In this document: positions 8,829-18,152 of the stretch, piece by piece
How the letters are laid out: each line of letters opens with the position of its first letter
Numbering within the stretch: the stretch's first letter is position 1
Assembly: GCF_004000745.1 (NCBI RefSeq)
Contig: NZ_BILV01000031.1
Coordinates: 1-63,340, forward strand
From: Paenibacillus barengoltzii NBRC 101215
Lineage (GTDB): Bacteria; Bacillota; Bacilli; Paenibacillales; Paenibacillaceae
Reading direction: 5' to 3'
Length of the DNA stretch: 63,340 bases
Notes under the pieces: model-generated
The model's input: only the letters and a program-made list of their open reading frames with translations
What the model was told of the DNA's origin: nothing
Database searches by the model: none
Made by a program: the position numbers and the translations under genes

Positions 8829-9281
8829 TTACCCCTCGCTACTAGGGCTGTCCACAATTAAGGTCACCGGCCCCCAATTCGTCAATTGTACGTCCATATC
8901 GGCACCAAACACGCCGGTTTCGACCGTCAACCCTTTCGCCCGAAGCAGCTCGTTAAACCGCTCGTACAGCGGTTCCGCCGTTTCCGGCCGGGCTGCTGCC
9001 ATGAAGTTAGGCCGTTTCCCCTTGCGGCAATCCCCATACAACGTAAACTGGGAGACCGACAAAATCGCCCCGCCGATCTCCGTAACCGCCAGGTTCATCT
9101 TGCCTGCTTCATCTTCAAATATCCGTAAGCCGGAGATCTTCTCCGCCAAATAGGCGGCATCCTGCTCGGTATCCTCATGCGTCACGCCAACCAACAGCAT
9201 GAGCCCAGGGCCAATCGCCCCGACCGTCTCTCCCGCTACGACCACGCGCGCCTCTCGGCAACGCTGCACAACCACTCTCAT
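8829..9281 (-). CDS. dtd: D-aminoacyl-tRNA deacylase
   Basis: This 150-residue protein carries both DTD signatures: the [17 protein letters not shown] strand near residue 76-92, containing the conserved SQFTL, and the NWGPVT Gly-cisPro motif near residue 134-139. The enzyme hydrolyses D-amino acids and glycine wrongly attached to tRNA. It lies 24 bases behind rel on the same strand, the normal Bacillales order, and is followed by a strong terminator. Confidence 0.96.
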   Translation of the reverse strand: MRVVVQRCREARVVVAGETVGAIGPGLMLLVGVTHEDTEQDAAYLAEKISGLRIFEDEAGKMNLAVTEIGGAILSVSQFTLYGDCRKGKRPNFMAAARPETAEPLYERFNELLRAKGLTVETGVFGADMDVQLTNWGPVTLIVDSPSSEG

Positions 9282-9305
9282 CTTGGTTTGAATCCTTTCC
9301 TATCG

Positions 9306-11483
9306 CTACTGCATAATCCGGTGGACCGTATATACATCCTTCACCCGTTTGATCTTCTCCACAACGGATTGCAGATGATCGGTATTCCGAATCAGAATCG
9401 TCATGTGCACCAAAGCCATCTTGTTCTTATCCGACCGCCCGGAGACGGCCGAAATATTCGTTTTGCTTTCCGACACGGCCTGCAGCACTTCATTTAAGAA
9501 GTTACGACGATCGTGACCGGTAATTTCGATATCGACACTGTAATTCGCCTCGATCGAATCTTCCCATTCCACGTCGATCACGCGCGCTGCCTCTTCGCCT
9601 TCACCACCGCTCGGGATATTCGGACAGTCGCTGCGATGCACGGATACGCCGCGGCCGCGGGTAATGTAACCCACGATCTCGTCGCCGGGCACCGGGTTAC
9701 AGCATCTTGCAAACCGCACCAGCAGATTGTCGATCCCCTTTACAACGACGCCATTCGTTGGACGATGGCGACGTTCTTCCGGCGCTTTTACTTCTTTGAC
9801 CTCTGTGGTCAATTCGATATTCCCGGCCGCTTCCTCTTGCTCTTTGCGCAGCTTTTCGGTCAGCTTCGTCACGACCTGGGAAGCCGTGATCCCGCCGAAC
9901 CCAATCGCCGACAACATATCGTCGATGTCGTTGAAGGCATACTTCTTCGCCGCCTCCAACAGCTTGTCGTCGCTCATCCACAAGGACGGCTCAAGCCCGG
10001 CCCGCTTCAGCTCGCGTTCGATCGCTTCGCGTCCTTTTTCCACGTTCTCTTCGCGTTTTTCCTTCTTGAACCATTGCTTGATCTTGCTGCGAGCATGGGA
10101 GGATTGCGCGATTTTGAGCCAATCCTGACTTGGTCCATACGAGTGCTTGGACGTTAAAATCTCCACGATGTCCCCGGTTTTCAACCGATGATCCAGCGGG
10201 ACGATCCGTCCGTTCACCTTGGCCCCAATCGTCCGATTCCCCACTTCCGTATGGATACGGTACGCGAAGTCCAACGGCACGGAGCCGGCCGGCAGCTCTA
10301 TGACTTCCCCGGACGGTGTGAACACAAACACCAGGTCCGAGAAGAAGTCCATTTTCAGCGATTCTACGAATTCAGAAGCATCCTTGGCTTCATGTTGAAG
10401 CTCGAGGATTTCGTTAAAGAACGTAATTTTGTTCTCGAGACCACCTGTTCCTGCACCTTCTTTGTAAGCCCAGTGCGCGGCGATCCCGTATTCTGCCGTG
10501 CGATGCATTTCCCAGGTGCGGATTTGAACCTCTGTAGGTTCCCCGTTTGGCCCGACGACCGTCGTATGCAACGACTGGTACATATTCGCCTTCGGCATCG
10601 CGATATAGTCCTTAAACCGCCCTGGCATCGGCTTCCATAACGTATGGATAATGCCCAGGGTCGCATAACAATCCTTGATATTGTCCACGATGATACGGAT
10701 GGCCAGCAGATCGTAAATTTCGTTAAACTGCTTGTTCTTCATCGTCATTTTCTTATACACGCTGTAAATATGCTTGGGTCGCCCCGACAAATCTGCTTGG
10801 ATGCCCATTTCGTCCAGCTTCTCGGCGATGCGGGCGATGACGTTCTTGATATATTCCTCGCGCTCTGCCCGTTTCTTGCGCATCAAATTCGCGATCCGGT
10901 AATATTGCTGCGGGTTCAAGTACCGCAGGGCAATATCCTCCATTTCCCATTTGATGGCGGAGATCCCAAGCCGATTGGCGATCGGACAAAAGATTTCCAG
11001 CGTTTCATAGGCAATCCGGCGCTGACTCTCCTCGGACTGATATCTCAACGTCCGCATATTGTGCAGCCGGTCCGCCAATTTGATGACGATGACGCGGATG
11101 TCTTGTGCCATCGCAATGAACATTTTACGGTAGTTCTCGTTCTGCTGCTCTTCTTTGGATTGGAATTTGATCCGCTCCAGCTTGGTTAAGCCGTCAACGA
11201 GCAACGCACAATCACTGCCGAAATGCTCCTGTATCTCCTTTAAGGACACTGTTGTGTCTTCCACCACATCATGGAGCAGGGCCGCAATGACCGATAGCGC
11301 ATCCATTTGCATGCTCACAACGATATCCGCTACGGCCAAAGGATGTAGAATATAAGGTTCTCCGGATTTGCGAACCTGTCCGTGATGGGCTTGATCCGCA
11401 AACTCGTACGCTTCCCGAATCCGCTTCAGATCCGGTTCCTTTATATAGGCAGACGCCTTTTCGAGTAATTGCTCTATGCCCAT
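9306..11483 (-). CDS. relA: Bifunctional (p)ppGpp synthetase/hydrolase Rel
   Basis: This 725-residue long RSH protein has the full domain order. The HD hydrolase domain (HHGQVRKSGEPYILHP near 33 and ALLHDVVEDT near 67) comes first, then the synthetase domain with the substrate-binding YQSLHTTVVGPNGEPTEVQI near 300. A TGS domain (about 390-450), a helical/zinc-finger region with FARCCNPVPGD and a C-terminal ACT domain (about 650-725) follow. The intact HD residues indicate that it both makes and destroys the stringent-response alarmone at the ribosome. Upstream, an attenuator-like hairpin lies about 40 bases before the start. Confidence 0.97.
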   Translation of the reverse strand: MGIEQLLEKASAYIKEPDLKRIREAYEFADQAHHGQVRKSGEPYILHPLAVADIVVSMQMDALSVIAALLHDVVEDTTVSLKEIQEHFGSDCALLVDGLTKLERIKFQSKEEQQNENYRKMFIAMAQDIRVIVIKLADRLHNMRTLRYQSEESQRRIAYETLEIFCPIANRLGISAIKWEMEDIALRYLNPQQYYRIANLMRKKRAEREEYIKNVIARIAEKLDEMGIQADLSGRPKHIYSVYKKMTMKNKQFNEIYDLLAIRIIVDNIKDCYATLGIIHTLWKPMPGRFKDYIAMPKANMYQSLHTTVVGPNGEPTEVQIRTWEMHRTAEYGIAAHWAYKEGAGTGGLENKITFFNEILELQHEAKDASEFVESLKMDFFSDLVFVFTPSGEVIELPAGSVPLDFAYRIHTEVGNRTIGAKVNGRIVPLDHRLKTGDIVEILTSKHSYGPSQDWLKIAQSSHARSKIKQWFKKEKREENVEKGREAIERELKRAGLEPSLWMSDDKLLEAAKKYAFNDIDDMLSAIGFGGITASQVVTKLTEKLRKEQEEAAGNIELTTEVKEVKAPEERRHRPTNGVVVKGIDNLLVRFARCCNPVPGDEIVGYITRGRGVSVHRSDCPNIPSGGEGEEAARVIDVEWEDSIEANYSVDIEITGHDRRNFLNEVLQAVSESKTNISAVSGRSDKNKMALVHMTILIRNTDHLQSVVEKIKRVKDVYTVHRIMQ

Positions 11484-11522
11484 TGAGATCCTGTTGATTC
11501 CTTTCTATATGAAAATATACTG

Positions 11523-11585
11523 AAAAAACGCATACAAGAGCATAATTCGCCTCATTTTGATTTCCTATAATTATGCCTCTTGCGT
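11523..11585 (-). terminator. Terminator-like hairpin in the rel leader
   Basis: The arms AAGAG-CATAATT (11536-11547) and AATTATG-CTCTT (11569-11581), extended by ACGC/GCGT (11528-11531 and 11582-11585), form a long stem. On the minus strand it runs into TTTTTT. It sits 40 bases before the rel ATG, so it may stop antisense readthrough from the uracil permease region or attenuate rel. Confidence 0.6.
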
Positions 11586-11799
11586 TCCCTCACGTCAACT
11601 CCAGGTATTGTCTACGCTGCATGGACAGCACCTTAGCAGGATGAACCTGCCTTAGGAGGGGATACCGACCAATCGATGAAGGGAATATTTGGGGGAGAAA
11701 GACAAATGTCAAGTATTTTTCTGTTGAAAATTGTCGCCAATGTCATTATCCTATTAGGGATAGTTATCTTATGAACGTATCTATAGAGGAGTGAACGCG
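11586..11799. other. Divergent regulatory region between rel and the uracil permease
   Basis: No gene is seen. A small GCAGG/CCTGC inverted repeat lies near 11637-11652. A classic PyrR-binding attenuator or purine riboswitch is not evident. The plus-strand ribosome binding site GAGGA is at 11786-11790. Confidence 0.5.
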
Positions 11800-13086
11800 T
11801 TGCAACGTGAAATTCAAGTGAATGAGAAAGTCCCGTTCGGACCGGGCGTGCTGTTAAGCCTGCAGCACTTATTTGCCATGTTCGGAAGCACGGTGCTGGT
11901 GCCAAATCTGTTTGGTGTTGACCCCGGCATGATTCTGCTGATGAACGGCATCGGTACCCTGTTGTACATCCTGATCTGTAAAGGAAAAATCCCTGCTTAT
12001 CTGGGCTCCAGCTTTGCCTTTATCGCCCCAGTTTCAGCGGTTATCCAGAATCATACGGGAAACGGTTATGCGATGGCCCTCGGCGCGTTTATCGTCACCG
12101 GTGGGATCTTCGTTCTGGTCGCGCTGCTGATCAAATACGCCGGCACGAAGTGGATTGACGTCGTATTCCCGCCGGCTGCGATGGGGGCGATCGTTGCCCT
12201 GATCGGTTTGGAACTGATTCCGGTCGCTGCCAGCATGGCTGGATGGATCTCTGATGGATCGGAGGGCTGGACGCCAGATGGGACGGCCATCACCCTGTCG
12301 CTCGTAACATTAATTGTCACGTTGCTTGGTGCCGTCTTGTTCCGCGGTTTTCCAAAAATCATCCATATCCTGATCGGGATCGTTGTAGGTTATGTACTTG
12401 CTTTAAGCATGGGTGTAGTTAACACCGCAGCGATCGAACAAGCGAAGTGGTTTACCCTGCCGACGGTCACGACCCCGCAATGGGATACCTCCGTTATCAT
12501 CTCGATCGTGCCGGTTGCGCTGGTTGTCATCGTAGAGCATATCGGCCACCTGCTGGTAACTAGCAACATTGTGGGTAAGGACTTGTCCAAAGACCCGGGC
12601 TTGCACCGGTCGCTGATGGGGAACGGGATCTCCACGATTCTTTCCGGTTTTGTAGGTTCCACGCCGAACACGACTTACGGGGAGAACATCGGTGTCATGG
12701 CATTAACCCGCGTATTCTCCGTCTACGTCATCGGAGGTGCGGCGATCTTTGCCATTCTGCTCTCCTTCTCCGGGAAGTTCTCGGCAATTGTCGCGAATAT
12801 TCCAGATCCGGTAATGGGCGGTGTATCCCTGCTGCTGTTTGGCGTTATCGCTGCTTCGGGCTTGCGGATCTTCGTCGAACAGAAGGTGGACTTCTCCAAG
12901 CCTACCAATATGCTGCTGACTACGGTTGTCCTGGTCATCGGCCTGAGCGGCACCCAACTGACCATGGGGAATGTCGCGCTGAAGGGGATGGCCTTGGCAA
13001 CGATCGTTGGTATTCTGCTTAGTCTGTTCTTCAAGCTCATTCAAGTGCTGAAATTGAGCAACGATAACGAAGAAGCGGCCCATTAA
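11800..13086 (+). CDS. uraA: Uracil permease, nucleobase:cation symporter-2 family
   Basis: This 428-residue membrane protein has about 12-14 hydrophobic segments and the family signatures QHLFAMFGSTVLVP near the N-terminus and GLVP-like motif regions such as STPNTTYGENIG (about 288-299), where NCS2 transporters bind the base. It would import uracil with protons. The TTG at 11800 sits 9 bases behind GAGGA. The GTG at 11791 directly abuts that site and is less likely. It is on the plus strand between rel and apt, which are usually neighbours, and ends at a bidirectional terminator. Confidence 0.9.
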   Translation: MQREIQVNEKVPFGPGVLLSLQHLFAMFGSTVLVPNLFGVDPGMILLMNGIGTLLYILICKGKIPAYLGSSFAFIAPVSAVIQNHTGNGYAMALGAFIVTGGIFVLVALLIKYAGTKWIDVVFPPAAMGAIVALIGLELIPVAASMAGWISDGSEGWTPDGTAITLSLVTLIVTLLGAVLFRGFPKIIHILIGIVVGYVLALSMGVVNTAAIEQAKWFTLPTVTTPQWDTSVIISIVPVALVVIVEHIGHLLVTSNIVGKDLSKDPGLHRSLMGNGISTILSGFVGSTPNTTYGENIGVMALTRVFSVYVIGGAAIFAILLSFSGKFSAIVANIPDPVMGGVSLLLFGVIAASGLRIFVEQKVDFSKPTNMLLTTVVLVIGLSGTQLTMGNVALKGMALATIVGILLSLFFKLIQVLKLSNDNEEAAH

Positions 13087-13108
13087 GCTCACTCTTCTAT
13101 ACAAACTA

Positions 13109-13148
13109 GGGGCTGCTGCCATGTGATCCATGGCAGCAGCCCCTTTTT
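13109..13148. terminator. Bidirectional terminator between uraA and apt
   Basis: Fifteen-base arms, GGGGCTGCTGCCATG (13109-13123) and its complement (13129-13143), are followed by TTTTT on the plus strand. The A-run needed for the minus strand is weaker, but the stem serves both convergent genes. Confidence 0.88.
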
Positions 13149-13163
13149 GTATGAGATCTATCC

Positions 13164-13679
13164 TTATTCGTATTGTACGAGGGAATAGACTTCAATTCCC
13201 GGCAGCTTCTTGCGGCCTTCCAATTCACTTAACTCAATCAGGAACGCAGTACCCACGACGTTACCTCCTAATTGGCGAACCAGATCCACCGAAGTCGAGA
13301 TCGTTCCTCCTGTCGCCAGCAAGTCGTCGGCAATCAGCACGTTTTGCCCCGGTTTTACCGCATCGCTGTGCATCGCCAACCGGTCTTTGCCGTATTCCAG
13401 GTCGTATTCCACCTCAATCGTTTCGTAAGGCAGCTTCCCGCTCTTGCGGATCGGTACGAATCCAACGCCAAGCGCGTAAGCCAGCGGCGCACCTACAACG
13501 AAACCGCGGGCTTCAGGGCCGGCAATCAAATCGATCTTCAGATGAGATACCCGCTGCTTCAGTTCGTCGATCGCCTTGCGGTACATGTTCCCGTCATTCA
13601 GCAGCGTCGTAATATCCTTGAAGCTAATGCCCGGTTGCGGGAAGTCAGGAATCACCCGGATGTACTCTTTAAAATCCAA
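13164..13679 (-). CDS. apt: Adenine phosphoribosyltransferase
   Basis: This 171-residue type I phosphoribosyltransferase has the PRPP-binding motif [13 protein letters not shown] near residue 115-127 and the N-terminal [15 protein letters not shown] that is diagnostic of APRTases. It salvages adenine to AMP using PRPP. It follows recJ by 59 bases on the same strand, the usual recJ-apt pairing of Bacillales. Length is normal. Confidence 0.97.
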   Translation of the reverse strand: MDFKEYIRVIPDFPQPGISFKDITTLLNDGNMYRKAIDELKQRVSHLKIDLIAGPEARGFVVGAPLAYALGVGFVPIRKSGKLPYETIEVEYDLEYGKDRLAMHSDAVKPGQNVLIADDLLATGGTISTSVDLVRQLGGNVVGTAFLIELSELEGRKKLPGIEVYSLVQYE

Positions 13680-13738
13680 ACCAATCTCCTCCTAGTTCAA
13701 ATGCGTGCGAATCATTCTTAAGTTTCAAATCAAAACAT

Positions 13739-16153
13739 TTATGAGGCTCCCTGAATATGGGTTAGCATCCATTCAGTAATTTCCGGCACCCGGCCGTACT
13801 GCAGCATCTGTTCGATTTCAGCCAGCAGTCCCAGCTCCCGGTAACGGCTTGACGTTTCCAAGGCCTGCTTGGAAGGAGACGGATGGATCCGAATCATCCC
13901 GGATGCCCGAATAATAAATCCTAGCTCCTCGAATACCCCAAGCGCCATCTCAACCATCCGCCTTGACCAACCGGTACGCTTCACTAACGCCGCTACCAGT
14001 TCTTCCTCTGGAAGCCCTTGGCTGGCCCCACGATAGATCAAGCTATACACGAGCTTGAAATGATCACGTGAAGGCGGCTCGATCCGCTCTTGAGGTGCAC
14101 GCGGCGAATGCAGCATATAGATGCGCTCCAAACCGGTAAAAGCGGATACCATCCCGGTCCAGCTCTCCGGTGCATCCGGAAGCTCCAGGACAAACAAGGT
14201 CGACGCAGCGTGAAGCCCGGCGGTTTGCGCGAGCTCGTTCCCAGCACGCACGCCAACGTTCTTATCATATACCCAAATCGGGGTCTCCTTCAAATCAAGG
14301 GTATGGAAAAATGCGGAGCCTTCATTTACGACAACTGCCGACGCTCCTGAACCGCAGGCGGGCAGCTTATCCAGCTTCCGTCGAAGCTCTTCGAGCAGCT
14401 GTGAAGGATTCCGGGAGCCGCGGTAATCAAACACCTGCAGATGAGACACCGCCAAATCCTGGATCATCAGCTGCGGCTTACGCGAACCATTCCACTCGTT
14501 GACACTGGCTTCCGCAACGATATCGATGCGCGCTTCCTCTGACAGCAGCGGGGCCAATTCACCTTTGCCAAAAGCGACCGCTTCTACGGTTTTGCCGTTT
14601 TGGCCAAGTATCAGCTTCAAGTGCTTGCCTTCTTTGCCCATCTGACGGCATTCCAGCAGCTTCAGGCCGCGAAGCAGCAGCCTGGGACAGCTGTTGGCCA
14701 TGCCAAATGGAGCCAATTGCTGAAGTTGCTCGATTGCTTGCAGTGTAATGTCTTTTAAGGAGCAACTCAAATCGGTCTCCAACACCGGTACGAAATGCTC
14801 CGGCGTGAGCCGCCCAGCGGCAAATGCATTCAGCCTCCGGCCAAATTCCTCCAACCGCTCTCGGCTGAGAGACATCCCTGCAGCGGATGGGTGTCCGCCA
14901 AAGTGGTCCAGCAGGTCGGCGCAATCGGTTAATGCTTCATAAATATCAAAGCCGGGAATCGAGCGGGCAGAGCCTTTACATTCGCCGGTCTCCGGATTTA
15001 TTCCAAGCACGATCGTCGGGCGATAATACCGTTCTAGCAATTTAGAGGCGACGATCCCTACAACGCCTGCATTCCAGCCTTCGCCAGCCACCACGATGAC
15101 ATCAGGCAGCCCTTCTGACTGCTCCTGGCTTTCCAACTGCTGCAGCGCCTCCTGCACCATATCCTCCACCAGCATTTGGCGCTCCTTGTTTAGCACATCC
15201 AGCTCCTCGGCGATCGCCTCGGCTTCTTCCATGTCCTCCGCTGTCAACAAGGCAACGGCACGGTTGGCGTGGCTCATACGGCCGCTGGCATTAATCCGCG
15301 GTGCCAGTCCGAAGGCCACCGCCGTTGAAGTCACCTCCCCGCTGGACCAGCCGGAAGTTCCAAGCAATGCCGTCATGCCTGGAAATGCCGAGCGCTCCAT
15401 CGAGGCCAGACCAGACTTGACGATCATCCGGTTCTCTCCGGTCAGAGGCATCAGGTCGGCAATCGTCCCCAACGCAGCCAGCTCGGTCCATGCAACAGGG
15501 GTGTCCTTCCCCAAGAGTGCTTGGGCCAGCTTGTACGCCACCCCAACCCCGGCCAATCCTTTAAACGGATACGTGCAGTATGGCAGCTTGGGGTTAATTA
15601 GAGCATACGCTTCTGGTAAAACAGCCGGCGGTTCATGATGGTCAGTGACGATGACGTCCATCCCAACCGAATTAGCATAGGCCACCTGTTCAACGGCGCT
15701 GATCCCCGTATCCACCGTTACGATCAGCGTGAAGCCCTTCTTCTGATAATGCTCCAGCACTGGAATATGTAGTCCATATCCCTCTTTCGTTCGATGCGGG
15801 ATGTAGAAGTCATATGTCGCACCGAGATGCCTCATCAGGTAGATCATTAGCGTCGTTGACGACACCCCATCGGCATCATAATCCCCATAAATCAAAATCC
15901 GCTCCCCGTTCTCCACCGCTAGGCGAATACGCGGAACGGCATCTTTCATGCCGCTGAGCAGCATCGGATCGTGTTGATCCGCAAGGGTTCCTCTTAAGAA
16001 GAGCTCTGCCTTCTCAGGGCTTTCCATCTCCCGCTTTACCAGCAATGACGCCAGCAAAGGGGAAATATTCAACTGGCCGGCCAGTCGACTGGCCGCCTCT
16101 TCGTCATAGGGAAGCTGTGTCCAGCGATATTTGGCATGAAGCAATAACGTCAC
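13739..16153 (-). CDS. recJ: Single-stranded-DNA exonuclease RecJ
   Basis: This 804-residue DHH-family nuclease has the metal-binding motifs DYDADGVSSTTLM (about 86-98) and VTDHHEPP (about 163-170), followed by a DHHA1 domain with the GGHPSAAG motif (about 418-425), then an OB-fold and the extra C-terminal domain seen in Firmicute RecJ. That explains a length well above E. coli RecJ. It degrades single-stranded DNA 5' to 3' in repair and recombination. The GTG start at 16153 has an AGGA nine bases upstream. Confidence 0.95.
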   Translation of the reverse strand: MTLLLHAKYRWTQLPYDEEAASRLAGQLNISPLLASLLVKREMESPEKAELFLRGTLADQHDPMLLSGMKDAVPRIRLAVENGERILIYGDYDADGVSSTTLMIYLMRHLGATYDFYIPHRTKEGYGLHIPVLEHYQKKGFTLIVTVDTGISAVEQVAYANSVGMDVIVTDHHEPPAVLPEAYALINPKLPYCTYPFKGLAGVGVAYKLAQALLGKDTPVAWTELAALGTIADLMPLTGENRMIVKSGLASMERSAFPGMTALLGTSGWSSGEVTSTAVAFGLAPRINASGRMSHANRAVALLTAEDMEEAEAIAEELDVLNKERQMLVEDMVQEALQQLESQEQSEGLPDVIVVAGEGWNAGVVGIVASKLLERYYRPTIVLGINPETGECKGSARSIPGFDIYEALTDCADLLDHFGGHPSAAGMSLSRERLEEFGRRLNAFAAGRLTPEHFVPVLETDLSCSLKDITLQAIEQLQQLAPFGMANSCPRLLLRGLKLLECRQMGKEGKHLKLILGQNGKTVEAVAFGKGELAPLLSEEARIDIVAEASVNEWNGSRKPQLMIQDLAVSHLQVFDYRGSRNPSQLLEELRRKLDKLPACGSGASAVVVNEGSAFFHTLDLKETPIWVYDKNVGVRAGNELAQTAGLHAASTLFVLELPDAPESWTGMVSAFTGLERIYMLHSPRAPQERIEPPSRDHFKLVYSLIYRGASQGLPEEELVAALVKRTGWSRRMVEMALGVFEELGFIIRASGMIRIHPSPSKQALETSSRYRELGLLAEIEQMLQYGRVPEITEWMLTHIQGAS

Positions 16154-16182
16154 CTTCTTTCTTCCTGTCGGTCAGGGCCAGC

Positions 16183-17133
16183 TTACTGCAGCAAGTTCGG
16201 CAAATCACTATCAGCATCGGTATTGCTCTTATATGGATACCCCGCCTCGTAAGGCCCGACTTGGATTCGAACGTCAGTGACATGGGAGAAACGGTTAAGC
16301 AGCAGCATTTTGGCCCGGTTGGCGATATCGTTGGCTTCCATCACCGTAAGCTTAGGATTTACGCTAATCTTGGCGGTCACGGTCACATAATGTCCATTCT
16401 CCTGCGCTTTCAAATCGTCTACTGTAATTACGCCGTGCACCCGCTGAACCGTCTCGATGAAGGTCGACGCATCCTCTTCGCGTACCTCCGTACGAACTGG
16501 TCCATAGATGGAGCGTCTTACTAGCCGATAGACTTGAAGCATAACATGCAAAGCGACCAGAATTGCAGCAACTGGATCAAGATACGCTAGGACAGGCACC
16601 TCCCAGGCTTGCCCTGCCATCGCTCCAAACACACCCGCGAGAACAACTACAGATGAGAACAAGGCATGACGGTGTTTCTCAACGATCTGCTGCAACTCTT
16701 GATTAGACCTCCTGCGAGTCAGACGAAGCTTAACTTGAAACAAAGTTTCGCGCAAAGCCATCGATAGGAGTACAGCTGCCAAAACAAAAGTCTCCGGTGG
16801 AGTAGCGTCGCCTTCAACCATGTCAGTGATGGCCGCAATCCACAGTTGCACGGTGCCCATCAGCAAAAAAACGGAGAAGAAAATCGCCGGCAACGGCTCA
16901 GGCGTCGCAAGGTTTGTGGAAGAACCGGCCAGCCGTATACGCCTTTTGCCCGGAACAGACAATCTTGCGGCCACGCCAACTGCAACATCGTAGGCGGCAT
17001 ATAATGCCCCGGCCAGCAAGGCAAGGCTGCTATACAGCAGCCCAACCGTCCCCAAAAACACGGCCAGGACAAGATCCCCAGCGATCCCGGGCCATGTAGC
17101 CGGTGCTGGAACTACAGCTTGTTCTCGTGTCAT
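16183..17133 (-). CDS. Cation diffusion facilitator-like membrane protein with altered metal site
   Basis: This 316-residue protein has about six membrane segments and a C-terminal cytoplasmic ferredoxin-like domain (VHGVITVDDLKAQENGHYVTVTA...), the layout of CDF/ZitB transporters that exchange divalent metals for protons. In the usual transport motifs the residues are changed: TM2 reads AGALYAAYD where the family often has ADAxHSxxD, and TM5 reads KHRHALFSS where HxxxDALxS is usual. The ATG at 17133 follows AGGAGGGGG. It lies just upstream of recJ on the same strand. The fold is likely, but the substrate is unknown. Confidence 0.8.
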   Translation of the reverse strand: MTREQAVVPAPATWPGIAGDLVLAVFLGTVGLLYSSLALLAGALYAAYDVAVGVAARLSVPGKRRIRLAGSSTNLATPEPLPAIFFSVFLLMGTVQLWIAAITDMVEGDATPPETFVLAAVLLSMALRETLFQVKLRLTRRRSNQELQQIVEKHRHALFSSVVVLAGVFGAMAGQAWEVPVLAYLDPVAAILVALHVMLQVYRLVRRSIYGPVRTEVREEDASTFIETVQRVHGVITVDDLKAQENGHYVTVTAKISVNPKLTVMEANDIANRAKMLLLNRFSHVTDVRIQVGPYEAGYPYKSNTDADSDLPNLLQ

Positions 17134-17172
17134 AATCCCCCTCCTGATGCACGTAAAAACGGACAAGTTACG

Positions 17173-17198
17173 AAAGCCGCGTCAGAAGACGCGGCTTT
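17173..17198 (-). terminator. Terminator-like hairpin after secF
   Basis: Arms AAAGCCGCGTC (17173-17183) and GACGCGGCTTT (17188-17198) pair perfectly around a 4-base loop. The T-run is short, so termination may be partial. It separates secDF from the CDF-like gene. Confidence 0.65.
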
Positions 17199-17246
17199 AG
17201 CTTAATTCACAAGTGAATGGGTGCTTCAATCAGACATTTCGGCCGT

Positions 17247-18152
17247 TCAGGAAGCTTTAGCCGGTTTATGCTTTTGCTTACTCTTGAGCAGGAACCAGAG
17301 CGGGCTTGCGATAAAGATGGACGAATACGCCCCGAACAACAGGCCGATGACCATCGCAAGCGAGAACATCCGGATTGACTCTCCGCCCAGAAGGAAGAGG
17401 AAGAAGGCCGCTACGAACACCGTTAACGCTGTGTACAAGGAACGCATGATCGTCTGCGATACGCTCAGGTTCACCAGATTGATCAGGTCCTGACGAGTTT
17501 TCGTTTTGGCAAATCGCAGATTTTCGCGAACCCGGTCAAAGATAACGATCGTATCATTAATTGAGTAACCGATAATCGTAAGTACAGCGACGATAAAGGT
17601 CAAGTCAACCTCAAGCCGGAAGATCGAGAAGACGGCAATGACCATAAAAGCATCGTGCAGCAACGCGATGATCGCCGCAACAGCAAACCGCCATTCAAAT
17701 CGGATGCTAACGTAAATAATAATCCCGATACAGGAGATCAACACGGCATAAATCGCATTGCGGGCCAGTTCCTTGGCCATTTCCGGATCCACCGTATTTA
17801 CTTCAAACGAAGCCCTGTCGTCTAATTTGGAAATTTCCGCTTTCAGCTTCGCGTCATTCTCTTCGCTTAATACTTGCGTGAACCGGATATTCATCCGGTC
17901 TTGTCCTGGACTGATGCTTGCTTCATCCTCTTCGATCCCCATATTTTTCAGGATCGGGCGAACTTGATCAGCCGTCAACGGCTTGGACAGAGAGATGTCC
18001 ACATTCGACCCGGCTTTGAAATCTACGCTATAGTTCAAACCGAAGAACGCCAAGCAAATGATGCCGGCAATCGTCAAAACGATTGAAAGGGTGTAGAAGT
18101 ATTTACTCAGATGTATATAATCTAGGTTCTTCTTAAAGCTCACGAATGTCAC
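17247..18152 (-). CDS. secF: Protein translocase subunit SecF
   Basis: This 301-residue protein has six membrane segments and one large external loop. The hallmark sequences are LNYSVDFKAGS near residue 37-47 and GYSINDTIVIFDRVREN near 190-206. SecF works with SecD to pull exported proteins through SecYEG using the proton gradient. The start at 18152 overlaps the 3' end of secD by 20 bases, so translation is coupled. In B. subtilis the two are fused as SecDF, but here they are separate genes. Confidence 0.96.
   Translation of the reverse strand: MTFVSFKKNLDYIHLSKYFYTLSIVLTIAGIICLAFFGLNYSVDFKAGSNVDISLSKPLTADQVRPILKNMGIEEDEASISPGQDRMNIRFTQVLSEENDAKLKAEISKLDDRASFEVNTVDPEMAKELARNAIYAVLISCIGIIIYVSIRFEWRFAVAAIIALLHDAFMVIAVFSIFRLEVDLTFIVAVLTIIGYSINDTIVIFDRVRENLRFAKTKTRQDLINLVNLSVSQTIMRSLYTALTVFVAAFFLFLLGGESIRMFSLAMVIGLLFGAYSSIFIASPLWFLLKSKQKHKPAKAS

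Noticed and set aside
11586..11799. PyrR attenuator or purine riboswitch before the uracil permease
   Set aside because: No matching conserved sequence or paired structure was found in the leader.
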